Shown here: positions 1 through 9,525 of the stretch, piece after piece | Layout: each line of letters starts with the position of its first letter | How positions within the stretch are numbered: the stretch's first letter is position 1 | Source: Sulfuritalea sp. | GTDB taxonomy: Bacteria > Pseudomonadota > Gammaproteobacteria > Burkholderiales > Rhodocyclaceae | Assembly: GCA_016712985.1 (NCBI GenBank) | Contig: JADJQA010000003.1 | Coordinates: forward strand, 1-64,000 | Length of the DNA stretch: 64,000 nucleotides | Direction: 5' to 3' | Notes under the pieces: generated by a model | Told to the model about the DNA's origin: nothing | Seen by the model: the letters and a program-made list of their open reading frames with translations, nothing else | Database searches by the model: none | Position numbers and translations under genes: made by a program

Positions 1-1102
1 GGCCGCCGTCGACGCGATTTACCTTCTATCCCGACTGGGGCAAGGCTCGCCTGCACGCGATGATCCGCCAACCGTCCCGACCGAGGCGTGTAACGCCAGC
101 GCAACTGGGGGCGTGCCGATTCGCTCTTCCTGCACAAGGAAACAGGGCGCATCCGCGCACGCTGAAATGCGGAGGGCCTGGCGCAGAAGATCGAACAGGA
201 GGGCATCGACGCCTGGTTCAAGCTCGATGGCGGCCGAACTGCTCGGCGCCGGATGCCGCGAACTACGGACAAGATGCGCGACACGCTCGATGATCTGGGT
301 CGATTCCGGCACCACGCACAAGACGGTCGCGCGGCTCGCATGCGGGCGGAAAGCCTTACCCGGCGGGGCTCTCTACCTCTAAGAAGCCGGACCCGCTGTC
401 TTCTCGGCTGGCTGAAGTTTCCTTCCGTCCGCCGGGGCCAGGAGCCGCGATCGACGGCCGCGCCCGCCCTGCAAGGCGCTGCTGACGCATGGCTTCGTGG
501 GGTCGATGGCAAGGGACGAAGATGTCCAAGTCGAAAGGCAACGCAGTTGCGCCGCAAAAGACTTCTTGACACGCTGGAGCGCCGAGCTTCTGCGCCTCTG
601 GGTGGCCAGCACTGACTACTAGGGGCGAACTGTCAGATCGACGAAAAGACCATCCTGCCGCGCGTGGTCGAGGTCTATCGCCGCCTGGCAACACGCTGCG
701 CTTCCTGCTCGCCAACACCGCCGATTTCGATCCGGCGACGCAGATGCTGCCGCCCACCGAATAGCGGAATCCGACCGTTACGCTGGCCTGACGCGGGCGT
801 TGCAGGCGTGCGCGGCCGATTACGCGCGCTTCCGAATTCCACAGGGTGGTGCAGGGCCTGATGAACTTCGCTCGGAAGACCGCAGCCTTCTACCCGACAT
901 CCTCAGGGATCGCCTCTTACACCGCCGCGGAAAATTCGCGAGCGCGGCGCTCGGCGCAAAGCGCGCTGTGGCACATCCTGCAAACCGTGACGCGCGACTC
1001 ATGCGCCGGTACTCAGCTTCACCGCCGAGGAAATCTGGACGACGCTCAAGCAGGGCGACAGCGTGATGCTCGACACCTGGCATGTGTTGCCGGAGCAGGC
1101 CG

Positions 1103-1128
1103 AAGAGTCGGCGCTGGTGACACGGTGG
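1103..1128 (+). repeat. Dispersed AGTCGGCGCY repeat, copy 1
   Basis: This full match to the 20-base consensus lies in the ileS C-terminal region, read there as E-S-A-L-V-T-R. Its left flank, CAGGCCGAAG, is shared with copy 6. Confidence 0.7.
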
Positions 1129-1313
1129 CAGGCGATACGCGCGTTGCGCGCCGAGGTCGCCCGGGTGCTGAAGGAACTGCGCTCGGCCGGCAAGATTGGT
1201 TCTCGCTGCAGGCCGAAGTCAGCCTGAGCGTGGCGCCGGATACTTGGTGACCTGCTTGCTTGGCTGGGCGACGACCTGAAGTCGTCCTCATCTGCTCGAA
1301 GGTGACGCTCGAA

Positions 1314-1337
1314 AAAGTCGGCGCTGGCGACACGGCG
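1314..1337 (+). repeat. Dispersed AGTCGGCGCY repeat, copy 2
   Basis: This full consensus match lies near the ileS 3' end and reads K-V-G-A-G-D-T-A. It falls in the variable loop before the C-terminal zinc finger. Confidence 0.8.
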
Positions 1338-1471
1338 ATTTCGGCGACAGCCAGCCCCCACGCCGCGCGCGCGCCGCTGGCACTGGCGCGAGGTCGGGCG
1401 CGATGCCGAACACCCCGAACCTTGCGGACGCTGCACGTCCAACCTGTTCGGCGCCGGCGAGGCGCGCAAGA

Positions 1472-1952
1472 TTGCCTAGGCTGGCAGGCTGGCTGGCGCT
1501 GGCGACTTTCGTGGTGGTGCTCGACCAGGCCAGCAAGGCTTTGGTGCTGGCGAGTTTCCGCCCCATGGAGAGCCTGAGCGTGACCTCCTTCTTCAACCTG
1601 GTCCTGGTCCGCTCGGGCGCCGCCTTCAGCTTCCTGGCGGGCGCCGGCGGCTGGCAGAAGTGGTTCTTTGTCGCGCTCGCTGGGCATCTCGGCCTGGCTG
1701 TTGAGCATGCTGCGCCACCACGCGCAGGAGCGGCTGCTGCCGACCTCCTTGTCGCTGATCCTGGGCGGCGCCATCGGTAATGTCATCGACCGCCTGCGTT
1801 TCGACGCCGTGGTCGACTTCCTCGATTTTCACCTGGCGGGCTATCATTGGCCGGCCTTCAACGTGGCCGATTCGGCCATCACCGTCGGTGTGGTACTGAT
1901 GCTCTGGCATCAGCTCCGCTACGGCAAGGAAACTGAAACGGGCACCCCATGA
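1472..1952 (+). CDS. lspA: Lipoprotein signal peptidase LspA
   Basis: LspA is the inner-membrane aspartyl peptidase that removes signal peptides from diacylglyceryl-prolipoproteins. About 160 residues are encoded, the usual length, with four membrane segments starting at RLAGWLALATFVVVLDQ. The C-terminal catalytic motifs GNVIDR and FNVADS supply the two active-site aspartates. The best start is the TTG at 1472, which overlaps the ileS stop. A single-base loss near 1680 (after WFFVALA) splits the gene into two frames. The expected N-T in the V-R-N-T-G-A-A-F region is reduced to S. It is followed immediately by fkpB (ATG at 1949 overlaps the stop). Confidence 0.9.
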
Positions 1953-2379
1953 CCGAGACCGTACGCGCCGGCAACCCATCACCCTGCACCACCGTGTCGC
2001 CACCGGCGACGACACGGAACTGGTGAGCACCTTCGATTCGACGCCGACGACCTTGCAACTCGGCAGCGGCGAATTGGCGCCGACGCTCGAGCACTGCCTG
2101 ATCGGCGTCAATGTCGGCGAACGCCACGTGTTCCTGCTCGATGCCGACCAGGCCTTCGGCGGCCACAATCCGCAACTGGTGCAGCGCATGGCGCGCGCTG
2201 CGCTGCCGCCCAACTCCAGCCCCGAATTGCACGGCCTGATCGAATTCGCGGCGCCCGGCGGCGACAAGTTCACCGGCATCGTGCGCGAGCTCGACGACGA
2301 GGCGGTGCTGGTCGATTTCAACCATCCACTGGCCGGCAAGCCGGTGCGCTTCGAAGTCGAAATCATCGGAATACTGTGA
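1949..2379 (+). CDS. fkpB: FKBP-type peptidyl-prolyl isomerase (SlpA/FkpB family)
   Basis: This is a small cytoplasmic FKBP-fold prolyl isomerase of the SlpA type, usually located between lspA and ispH as here. Diagnostic segments are VSTFDSTPTTLQLGSGELAP, the flap VNVGERHVFLLDADQAFG and the C-terminal strand HPLAGKPVRFEVEI. The likely start is the ATG at 1949 (MTETVR), overlapping the lspA stop, but a one-base shift near 1966 moves the rest into another frame, in which the first start is the GTG at 2023. The stop overlaps the ispH start. The insert-in-flap domain of SlpA proteins is present (residues about 65-115), so a chaperone role is possible. Confidence 0.88.
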
Positions 2380-3309
2380 TGCAAATCCTGCTCGCAAACC
2401 CAAGGGGATTCTGTGCCGGCGTCGAGCGCGCGATCGCCATCGTCGAGCGCGCGCTGGAAAAGTTCGGCGCGCCGATCTACGTGCGCCACGAGGTGGTGCA
2501 ACAACCGCTACGTGGTCGATGGCCTCAAGGCCAAGGGCGCCGTGTTCGTCGAGGATCTCGATGAAGTTCCGGACGGCGCCACGGTGATTTTCAGCGCCCA
2601 TGGCGTGCCCCAGTCGGTGCGCGTCGAGGCGGAACGGCGCGGGCTCAAGGTATTCGATGCCACGTGTCCGTTGGTGACCAAGGTGCATCTGGAGGTGGCG
2701 CGCCTGCACAAGCAGGGCTACGAGGTCGTCATGATCGGCCACCGCGGGCACCCGGAGGTCGAAGGGACCATGGGCCAGGCCACCGGCACCATGTACCTGG
2801 TGGAAGACGTCGATGACGTGGCGAAGCTGGAAGTCGGCGCCGGCGGCACGGCACCGCTGGCCTACGTCACGCAAACCACCTTGTCGGTAGATGATGCGCG
2901 GGTGATCGTGCACGCGCTGACGGACCGCTTTCCGACGATCATCGGGCCGCGCAAGGACGACATCTGCTATGCCACGCAGAACCGCCAGGATGCCGTCAAG
3001 GCCATGGCCGGCAAGGTTGACGTGGTGATCGTGGTCGGCTCGAAGAACAGTTCGAATTCGAACCGCCTGCGCGAGGTTGCGGCAATCGGCGGCATTCCGG
3101 CCTATCTGGTGGACGGGGCGGACCAGATCGCCCCTGCTTGGCTGGGCGCCGGGATGCGGGTAGGCGTTACGGCCGGCGCGTCGGCGCCCGAAGTACTGGT
3201 CAATGGCGTCGTCGAGCGGATCCGGGCGCTGGGTGCCGGCAGCGTAGAGACCCTCGACGGCGTTGCCGAGAACGTCAATTTCCCGCTGCCGAAAGAGTTG
3301 CTGGCCTGA
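2379..3309 (+). CDS. ispH: 4-hydroxy-3-methylbut-2-enyl diphosphate reductase IspH
   Basis: IspH performs the last step of the MEP isoprenoid pathway, reducing HMBPP to IPP and DMAPP with a [4Fe-4S] cluster. The three cluster cysteines are visible in PRGFCAGVERA, FDATCPLVTK and DDICYATQNRQ, and the conserved TQTTLSVDDA motif is intact. An extra A near 2503 (VV-H-NRYVVDG) breaks the frame, so the gene appears as two pieces. Repeat copy 3 lies in the loop just before LAYVTQ, where other IspH proteins have a shorter, unrelated sequence. About 310 residues, normal length. It ends the ileS-lspA-fkpB-ispH operon. Confidence 0.93.
2831..2856 (+). repeat. Dispersed AGTCGGCGCY repeat, copy 3 (inside ispH)
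   Basis: This full consensus match reads V-G-A-G-G-T-A in frame with ispH. The 3' extension CGGCACCG can pair imperfectly with the upstream CGGCGCCG. Confidence 0.85.
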
Positions 3310-3376
3310 GACGGCAAGCGCCGGGCGCGTTGCCACGGGTCGGGGGCCGCAGGTATAATTCGCCGGCTTTCAGGAC

Positions 3377-3452
<76 letters not shown>

Positions 3453-3512
3453 ATTTTCGAGGCCTGCCCCCATTCCGGTCGGCAGGCCTTGATCCTTTTC
3501 GGAGGGGCCGTC

Positions 3513-4280
3513 ATGCGGATCAAGGACAGTGTTTTCATCATCACCGGCGGTGCATCGGGTCTCGGTGCGGGGACCGGCCGGATGTTGGTGGAGCAGGGCG
3601 GCAAGGTGGTGCTGGCCGACCTCAACGAGGCGGCCGGCAATGCACTGGCGGCGGAACTCGGCGCCAATGCGCGCTTCGTGACGACCAATGTGGCCGACGA
3701 GTCCAGCGCGACGGCTTGTGTCGCGGCCGCGCTGGCGGCCTTCGGCGGCCTGCACGGCCTGGTCAATTGCGCCGGCATCGCTCCGGCGGAGAAGGTGCTG
3801 GGCAGGAACGGCCCGCATTCGCTGGACGTGTTCGCCAAGACCGTCACGGTCAACCTGGTCGGGTCCTTCAACATGATCCGCCTGGCTTCCGAGGCGATGA
3901 GCAAGGGCGAACCGAATGCCGCCGGCGAGCGCGGCGTCATCGTCAGCACGGCGTCGGTGGCGGCCTACGACGGCCAGATCGGGCAGGCGGCGTATGCCGC
4001 ATCGAAGGGCGGCGTGGTGGGCATGACGCTACCGGTTGCACGCGAACTGGCGCGCTTCGGCATTCGCGTCATGACCATTGCCCCCGGAATTTTCGAGACG
4101 CCGATGCTGCTCGGCATGCCGCAGGAAGTGCAGGATGCGCTGGGCAAGATGGTGCCCTTCCCCTCGCGCCTGGGCAAGCCGGCCGAGTACGCGGCGCTGG
4201 TGCGCCACATCATCGAGAACGAGATGCTGAACGGCGAAGTGATCCGCCTCGATGGCGCCATCCGCATGGCGCCGAAGTGA
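3513..4280 (+). CDS. Short-chain dehydrogenase, 3-hydroxyacyl-CoA dehydrogenase (HSD10-like)
   Basis: This is a classical SDR of 255 residues. The NAD-binding Rossmann motif TGGASGLGAGT is at residues about 8-18, followed by NCAGIAP and the catalytic Ser in VSTASVAAYDGQIGQ. The Tyr-Lys pair is in AYAASKGG, and IAPGIFETPML closes the active site. The pattern matches type II 3-hydroxyacyl-CoA dehydrogenases that oxidise short or branched 3-hydroxyacyl-CoA to the ketone with NAD+, as in isoleucine or fatty-acid breakdown. The start is the ATG at 3513, preceded by GGAGGGG; an upstream in-frame start at 3489 lacks this spacing. It stands alone between tRNA-Thr and a palindromic repeat. Confidence 0.85.
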   Translation: MRIKDSVFIITGGASGLGAGTGRMLVEQGGKVVLADLNEAAGNALAAELGANARFVTTNVADESSATACVAAALAAFGGLHGLVNCAGIAPAEKVLGRNGPHSLDVFAKTVTVNLVGSFNMIRLASEAMSKGEPNAAGERGVIVSTASVAAYDGQIGQAAYAASKGGVVGMTLPVARELARFGIRVMTIAPGIFETPMLLGMPQEVQDALGKMVPFPSRLGKPAEYAALVRHIIENEMLNGEVIRLDGAIRMAPK

Positions 4281-4295
4281 CGGCGCCACTCGGCT

Positions 4296-4368
4296 CCGTC
4301 GTCCCCGTGTAGGCGGGGGTCCAGATCCGAGGCCCGACTGGATTCCCGTTTGCGCGGGAATGACAAAC
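4296..4368 (+). repeat. Intergenic palindromic repeat (REP/BIME-like)
   Basis: Two short inverted repeats, CCCCGTGTAGGCGGGG and TTCCCGTTTGCGCGGGAA, are separated by about 25 bases in the gap between the SDR gene and ccoI. A related sequence recurs near 28298-28365. They probably form RNA hairpins that terminate or protect the upstream transcript. Confidence 0.65.
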
Positions 4369-4376
4369 TCGTGACC

Positions 4377-6823
4377 ATGGCCGACCAATCCTGCTACCAC
4401 TGCGGCCTGCCGATTCCGGCGGGCGCGGATTTTCCGGTCGAGATCGACCAGGCGCGGCGCGAGATGTGTTGCGCCGGTTGCCAGGCCGTGGCACAGGCGA
4501 TCGTCGATAACGGTTTGGCCGATTACTACCGGCATCGCGACGCGCTGCCGGAGTCCCCGCGCGAAGCCTTGCCGCAGATCGTGGCCGACTTCGTCCTGTT
4601 CGACCATCCTGACGTGCAGAAGAACTTCGTGCGCCGCGCCGAGGGGGCGGCGGGGGAGCACGAACAGGAAGCGGCGCTGATCCTCGAAGGTATCACCTGC
4701 GCTGCCTGCGTCTGGCTTAACGAGTCGCATGTGCGCCGCCAGCCCGGCGTGACATCCATCGACATCAACTACACCACGCGCCGCGCGCGGGTGCGCTGGG
4801 ACGAACGGGTGACGAAGCTCTCGGCGATCCTCGAAGCCATTGCCGCGATCGGCTACCGCGCCCATCCCTACGACGTCGGGCGTTCCGAGGAACTGGCGCA
4901 GAAGGAACGCAAGGCCGCGCTGTGGCGGCTGTTCGTCGCCGGTTTCGGCATGATGCAGGTGATGATGTACGCGATACCGGTGTACCTCGCCGATGGCGAC
5001 ATGACGCCGGACATCGAGCAGTTGATGCGCTGGGCCAGCCTGATCCTGACCGTGCCGGTCATAGGCTACTCGGCCGCGCCTTTCTTTGTCAGCGCCTGGC
5101 GCGACCTCAAGCTCCATCGCGTCGGCATGGACGTGCCGGTGGCGCTGGGTGTCGGCGCGGCGTTTGCGGCCAGCGTCTGGGCGACGCTGATCGCCGCGGG
5201 CGAGGTGTATTTCGATTCCGTCACCATGTTCGTCTTCTTTCTGCTTTCGGGGCGCTACCTCGAAATGATGGCGCGGCAGAAGGCGGCGCGCAGCGTGGAA
5301 ACCCTGGCCCGCGCCATTCCCGCTTTTGCCACGCGCCTGGCGTCATGGCCCGCCGGCAGCATGGGTGCGGCCGGCGAGCGGGTCGCCGTGGCCGAGTTGC
5401 GCGCCGGCGACGCGGTGCAGATCAGGCCCGGCGAAACCGTGCCGGCCGACGGTTGCGTGCTCGAAGGCGAAAGCGCCGCCGATGAATCGCTGCTGACCGG
5501 CGAGAGCCGGCCGGTACCCAAACGGGTCGGCGATGCGCTGATCGGCGGCAGCGTGAATACCGCGAGCCCCCTGGTCATGCGCGTCGAACGCGTCGGCGAG
5601 GCGACGCGCGTGGCCGCCATCCAGCGTCTGATGGAGCGCGCCGCGGCGGAAAGGCCGCGCCTGGTCGAAATGGCCGACCGCGTTGCGGGCCGCTTCATCG
5701 TCGCCCTGCTGTTGCTGGCGGTGGCGACGGCGCTGGCCTGGTGGTGGATCGATCCGTCGCGCGCGCTGTGGATTTTCGTCGCGGTGCTGGTGGTGAGTTG
5801 CCCCTGCGCGCTGTCATTGGCGACGCCGGCGGCGTTGACCGTCGCGACCGGCGCGCTGGCCGTGCGCGGTGTGCTGGTGACGCGCGGCCATGCGATCGAG
5901 GCCCTGGCGAGGGCGGATCGCTTCATTTTCGACAAGACCGGCACATTGACCGTGGGGCAGATGACACTGGTCGAGGTCATTCCCGTCGGCGGCGAGGCCG
6001 CGTTGGTACTGGCGATGGCGGCAGCGCTCGAGCGCGGCTCGGAACACCCCATCGCGCGGGCGCTCACTGCCGGCGCTACCGATGCCGGGATCGCGGCTTC
6101 TGCCGTGCGCGCCACGACCGGGGCGGGAGTCGAGGGGATGATCGAAGGGTGTACCTGGCGCCTGGGGCGCCCGGAGTTCGTCGCCGCGATGCATGGACTG
6201 GCGGTTCCCGCTGAGCTCGAGTCAAAAGTCGGCGCTGGCGACACGGTGATCGCACTCGGCAATGCCGAGGGATGGCAGGCGTTTTTCCGCCTGAGCGACA
6301 GCCTGCGGCCCGAGGCCGCCGCCATGAGCGCCGCGCTGTCTGCCGCCGGCATCAAACTGTCGATCTTCAGCGGCGATGCGCCCGCCGCCGCCCTGCGTGT
6401 CGGTGCGGCGCTGGGCATCGCCGATGTCCGCGGCGGGCTTACTCCGGAGGACAAGCATGCCGCGCTCAAGACCCTGCAGGCGGCCGGCGAGACCGTGGCC
6501 ATGGTCGGCGACGGCGTCAATGACGCCCCGGTGCTGGCGCAGGCGCAAGTCTCGATCGCCATGGGCGGCGGCGCCGATCTGGCGCGGGCCAACGCCGATG
6601 TGGTGCTGCTCGGCAACGACCTGCTGGCGCTGCCGCGGGCCTGGCGCTGGCGCGGCGCACCTTGCGCATCGTCAGGCAGAACCTGGTGTGGGCCTTCGCC
6701 TACAATTTCCTCGCCATCCCGCTGGCCATGGCCGGCTGGGTGACGCCCTGGATGGCCGGCATCGGCATGTCGGCCAGTTCCCTGCTGGTGGTGCTCAACG
6801 CATTGCGGCTGCAGCGGAGATAA
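4377..6823 (+). CDS. ccoI: Copper-translocating P-type ATPase CcoI (FixI)
   Basis: CcoI is an inner-membrane P1B ATPase that supplies copper for cbb3 cytochrome oxidase assembly. The N-terminal Cys motifs CYHCG and CCAGC and the metal-binding GITCAACVW are present. The transmembrane CPC motif is at residue about 475 (VVSCPCALSLATP), the phosphorylated Asp at about 519 (DKTGTLT), and GDGVNDAPV in the hinge. A base is missing near 6640; correction extends the protein through the last helices to LRLQRR and the TAA at 6821. The start is the ATG at 4377. The stop overlaps ccoS (TAATG). Repeat copy 4 lies in the P-domain as S-K-V-G-A-G-D-T-V. Confidence 0.93.
6225..6249 (+). repeat. Dispersed AGTCGGCGCY repeat, copy 4 (inside ccoI)
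   Basis: This full consensus match is identical to copy 2 over the 20-base core and reads K-V-G-A-G-D-T-V in the ccoI frame. Confidence 0.85.
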
Positions 6824-7035
6824 TGCGCGGTATGGACATCCTGTATCTCCTGATCCCGCTTTCCCTGGTGCTGGTCTTCGTCATCGCCGCCCTGTTCTGG
6901 TGGTCCCTGAGGAGCGGACAGTATGAGGATCTCGAAGGACCGGGCCACCGGGTCCTGATGGACGACGACCGGACCGACGGCCTGAAAAATCGCAGCACTG
7001 TTGACCCAGATCAAGGTACGGCGGGTGACAAGTAA
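6823..7035 (+). CDS. ccoS: cbb3 oxidase maturation protein CcoS
   Basis: CcoS is a small single-pass membrane protein needed for cofactor insertion into cbb3 oxidase. The 70 residues begin MRGMDILYLLIPLSLVLVFV, one hydrophobic helix. The typical W-x-x-x-S-G-Q-Y-x-D-L-E-G-P motif (FWWSLRSGQYEDLEGPGHR) and an acidic tail follow. The ATG at 6823 overlaps the ccoI stop, and the inner ATG at 6832 is an alternative. In many betaproteobacteria ccoN follows directly; here the chlorine-oxyanion module intervenes. Confidence 0.92.
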   Translation: MRGMDILYLLIPLSLVLVFVIAALFWWSLRSGQYEDLEGPGHRVLMDDDRTDGLKNRSTVDPDQGTAGDK

Positions 7036-7103
7036 CCATACTGCCAACGGGTTTTATGGTGATGGCTTCGCGCCGTTGCCCGAAGGCTCTCTGTTGGGGT
7101 TAG

Positions 7104-7130
7104 GGGTGCGCGCTGCGCACCCTTTTTTTT
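7104..7130 (+). terminator. Rho-independent terminator after ccoS
   Basis: A perfect 8-bp stem, GGGTGCGC/GCGCACCC with loop GCT, is followed by eight T residues. It ends the ccoIS transcript before the convergent nrsF gene. Confidence 0.9.
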
Positions 7131-7227
7131 CGTCGCGCGCCAACATTCCCAGTGCGGTATCCAAGGATGTCCCCGAAACTTGGGCGGGACGGTAACCCGG
7201 TTATGGGGATTGCGTGCGCCAGCGTGC

Positions 7228-7869
7228 CTACCAGCGGAGCAGCTTTTCCCCTACGACGGCTCCGACCACCGTCGGGATCAGGATGCCAAGCAGATACCAA
7301 AACGCGATAAACGGCGCCTCCAATTCCGGGCAATGGAAGCAATAAACCACCGCTCCGACGGCACCTGAGAACAGACCGGCGGCGGCACCGGCCAGCCTGA
7401 GATTGGTGGGCGCAAGGTCGCGCATCGCCCAAAAACTTGCGGCGAAGACCGGCGTCGCGAGCATCGTTATGAGAAACGGGCATACCTTCCAGGTATTGCC
7501 AAAGAACAGTGATGCTCTTTCCTCTGGCTCTGCAGTGGCAAGCGCTATACCGGCGACGATCCATATCGCCAGAATCGGCACCATCAGGGCCGGAAAAACG
7601 TTTCCAAGGCGCACTCCCGGCCTGGAAAGACGGAAGACCATCAGCAAGGCCACGGCCGCAATGGCTGCGGCAAATCCCAGCTTTTGCCAAAATGCCGCCA
7701 ACTGGATCGCGTTCGTGATGTCGGGATTCACGGGGATTGCCTTCACCATCAGGATGGTGGAGACGAGCGCTCCGGATCCAATGGCATAAACCAGCCGACG
7801 CCAGGGGTCGCCTGCTTGCTCGAGGCTGGCACCGGTGGCCAGCATGTCTATGAGGTCATTGGTCCTCAT
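7228..7869 (-). CDS. nrsF: NrsF-family (DUF1109) anti-sigma factor
   Basis: This 213-residue protein has six predicted membrane helices and the layout of DUF1109/NrsF anti-sigma factors, which hold an ECF sigma at the membrane. NrsF proteins sense redox or metal stress through periplasmic-side cysteines; here Cys130 (TWKVCPF) and Cys177/Cys180 (VYCFHCPE) are candidates. It overlaps the upstream sigma gene by four bases, the usual sigma/anti-sigma coupling. In Azospira perchlorate reducers a SigF/NrsF pair controls a hypochlorite-scavenging response, so its place beside cld suggests reactive-chlorine sensing. The known targets yedY1 and mrpX are not in this window. Confidence 0.85.
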   Translation of the reverse strand: MRTNDLIDMLATGASLEQAGDPWRRLVYAIGSGALVSTILMVKAIPVNPDITNAIQLAAFWQKLGFAAAIAAVALLMVFRLSRPGVRLGNVFPALMVPILAIWIVAGIALATAEPEERASLFFGNTWKVCPFLITMLATPVFAASFWAMRDLAPTNLRLAGAAAGLFSGAVGAVVYCFHCPELEAPFIAFWYLLGILIPTVVGAVVGEKLLRW

Positions 7870-8423
7870 CGCTTTTCACCGACCATCGCGGCGAGTGCCT
7901 TCATTCCGCGGTGTACCCCGACTTTCAGGGCCGACTCGGACATCCCGCTCTTCTGTGCGGCCTCTTCGACCGACAGGCCGTCCAGCTTGGTATGGATGAT
8001 CGGCATGCGCTGCTTCTCCGGTAATTGATCCAGCAGTTTCATGATGTCCTGGCGGGCCTCCGCCGCGTCGGTATTGGATGAGGCAAAAAAACCGTCCTCT
8101 TCGTCCAGCGGTGTGTTGAGCGAATCCCTGATTGCCCGTCCTCGGAGGAAATCCACAAGCTTGTACCTTGCGATTGCATACACCCAAGCGGCAAGGGGCT
8201 GCGTTCGATCATAGGTGTGACGTTTGTTGTGTATCGCAAGCAAGGACTCCTGAACAAGATCTTCAACATCGTCGGGCAGGCTGGACAGGCGCCTCATCAA
8301 ATACGACCTCAGGTATCCGGTCAGGTCCGACAGGAAAACACGATAGGCCTGAGAGTCACCATCGAGTCCCCGAACCAGCAAGTCCTGCAACCGTTCCGCG
8401 CTCACACTTTCACGCCTATTCAC
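7866..8423 (-). CDS. sigF: ECF RNA polymerase sigma factor (SigF-like)
   Basis: This is a sigma-70 family extracytoplasmic-function factor of 185 residues. Region 2 is seen as DDVEDLVQESLLAIHNKR...YDRTQPLAAWVYAIARYKLVD, and region 4 as LPEKQRMPIIHTKLDGLSVEEAAQKSGMSESALKVGVHRG, whose end is the promoter -35 reading helix. The start is a GTG at 8423. It is transcribed with nrsF and divergently from cld. It probably activates genes that repair or scavenge chlorine-derived oxidants; no target promoter could be assigned by eye. Confidence 0.88.
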   Translation of the reverse strand: MNRRESVSAERLQDLLVRGLDGDSQAYRVFLSDLTGYLRSYLMRRLSSLPDDVEDLVQESLLAIHNKRHTYDRTQPLAAWVYAIARYKLVDFLRGRAIRDSLNTPLDEEDGFFASSNTDAAEARQDIMKLLDQLPEKQRMPIIHTKLDGLSVEEAAQKSGMSESALKVGVHRGMKALAAMVGEKR

Positions 8424-8494
8424 CTATTCGTTGGGAGAGTCATTTTGGTTACATCGGGAAGCAAAAATAAAGGCCAATCGATATTAACAGTTCT

Positions 8495-8508
8495 TTGATC
8501 TTAATCAA
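8495..8508. promoter_or_regulatory. FNR-type box upstream of cld
   Basis: TTGATCTTAATCAA is a perfect TTGAT-N4-ATCAA palindrome, about 95 bases before the cld start in an AT-rich divergent region. It predicts anaerobic activation of cld by FNR; an fnr gene is at 26 kb. Confidence 0.8.
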
Positions 8509-8602
8509 TAAAAAAGGTGATTGCAAGAGCAAAGTGCGCGCATTCGTCGTCTGCAGCAGTGACGTTTATTAATTCACTTGACATCAACAAAGGAGTTTAA
8601 CC

Positions 8603-9429
8603 ATGAAAAGATTTCCCTAACACTTTTGATGGCGGGTGCCATGTTGGCAAATGGGAGTGCACTTGCGCAGCAGGCCGCGGGCGCCACGATGCCTGCCCCG
8701 GTCGATCGCGCAAAAATTCTGGTCGCGCCAGGCGTCTTTGGAAATTTCTCCACCTACAAGGTTCGCCCTGACTACTACAGGATGTCGGCTGCGGAACGCA
8801 AGGGGGCTGCAGCCGAGGTGCTTGCAGTTGTCGACAAGCACAAGGACAAAGTCATCGTCGACGCCTACCTGACGCGCGGCTTCGAGGCCCAGAGCGACTA
8901 CTTCCTGCGCGTGCATTCCTATGACATGGCCGCGACTCAGGCTTTTCTGGTCGATTTCCGGGCAACGCGTTTCGGCATGTACTCGGACGTTACCGAACAA
9001 CTGGTCGGGATGACCAAGGCCTTGAACTACATCACCAAGGACAAGTCGCCCAGCCTCAACGCCGGTCTGACCGGCGCTAGCTATAGCGGCGAGGCGCCGC
9101 GCTACGCATTCATGATCCCGGTGAAGAAGAACGCTGATTGGTGGAACCTGAGCGACGAACAACGGCTAAAGGAAATCGAAACCCACACCCTGCCCACGCT
9201 GGGGAACCTTGTGAATGTGAAGAGAAAGCTTTACCACTCCACAGGGATTGATGACACCGATTTCATCACCTACTTTGAAACTGCCGATCTTGGCGCCTTC
9301 AATAGCCTGATGCTGGCTTTGGCCAAGGTGCCGGAGAACAAGTACCACGTGCGCTGGGGCAGCCCGACCGTCATGGGCACCATCCAGACATTCGAAAACG
9401 TGGTGAAGACCCTTTCGATGGCCAACTAA
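8603..9429 (+). CDS. cld: Chlorite dismutase, periplasmic
   Basis: Cld is a haem b enzyme that splits chlorite to chloride and O2, the detoxifying and O2-producing step of (per)chlorate respiration. The 275-residue precursor has a cleavable signal peptide ending S-A-L-A. Sequence blocks LVNVKRKLYHSTG, DDTDFITYFET and HVRWGSPT closely match the Dechloromonas/Azospira lineage of long Cld proteins. The proximal haem ligand is His195 (ETHTLPT) and the catalytic distal Arg is Arg208 (VKRKLY), with the correct 13-residue spacing. AAGGAG precedes the ATG at 8603, but one A is missing from the run after it, so the native start is out of frame with the body. That is probably a homopolymer error; otherwise the TTG at 8578 would have to serve. 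Confidence 0.95.
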
Positions 9430-9525
9430 GGAAAGCCGGGCCGGAAACGTCGCGCGCCGCACCAGCGCGCGGCGTCAGCCGATCCGGGGACGCTTTGCCA
9501 ATTGCCAACATGTCGGGGAAAGATC

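Larger units (their letters stand above)
1..1479 (+). pseudogene. ileS: Isoleucyl-tRNA synthetase, 3' part, heavily frame-broken
   Basis: This is the C-terminal half of isoleucyl-tRNA synthetase, the cytoplasmic enzyme that charges tRNA-Ile; the 5' half lies outside the window. Pieces in all three forward frames join into one IleS: the catalytic-core segment with WGVP and HKETG (about 105-160), the KMSKS signature at 529-543, the anticodon-binding region, and a C-terminal zinc-finger area near 1370-1420 where the first Cys pair is destroyed. The end LFGAGEARKIA and the TAG at 1477-1479 are intact and overlap lspA, the normal betaproteobacterial order. At least eight indels break the frame. 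Because ileS is essential, sequence error is likelier than a true pseudogene, unless a second ileS exists. Two copies of the dispersed repeat lie inside it. Confidence 0.85.

Noticed and set aside
1990..2013. Reverse-complement copy of the repeat in fkpB
   Set aside because: The match is only partial and the encoded peptide fits the FKBP family; it would also be the only minus-strand copy.
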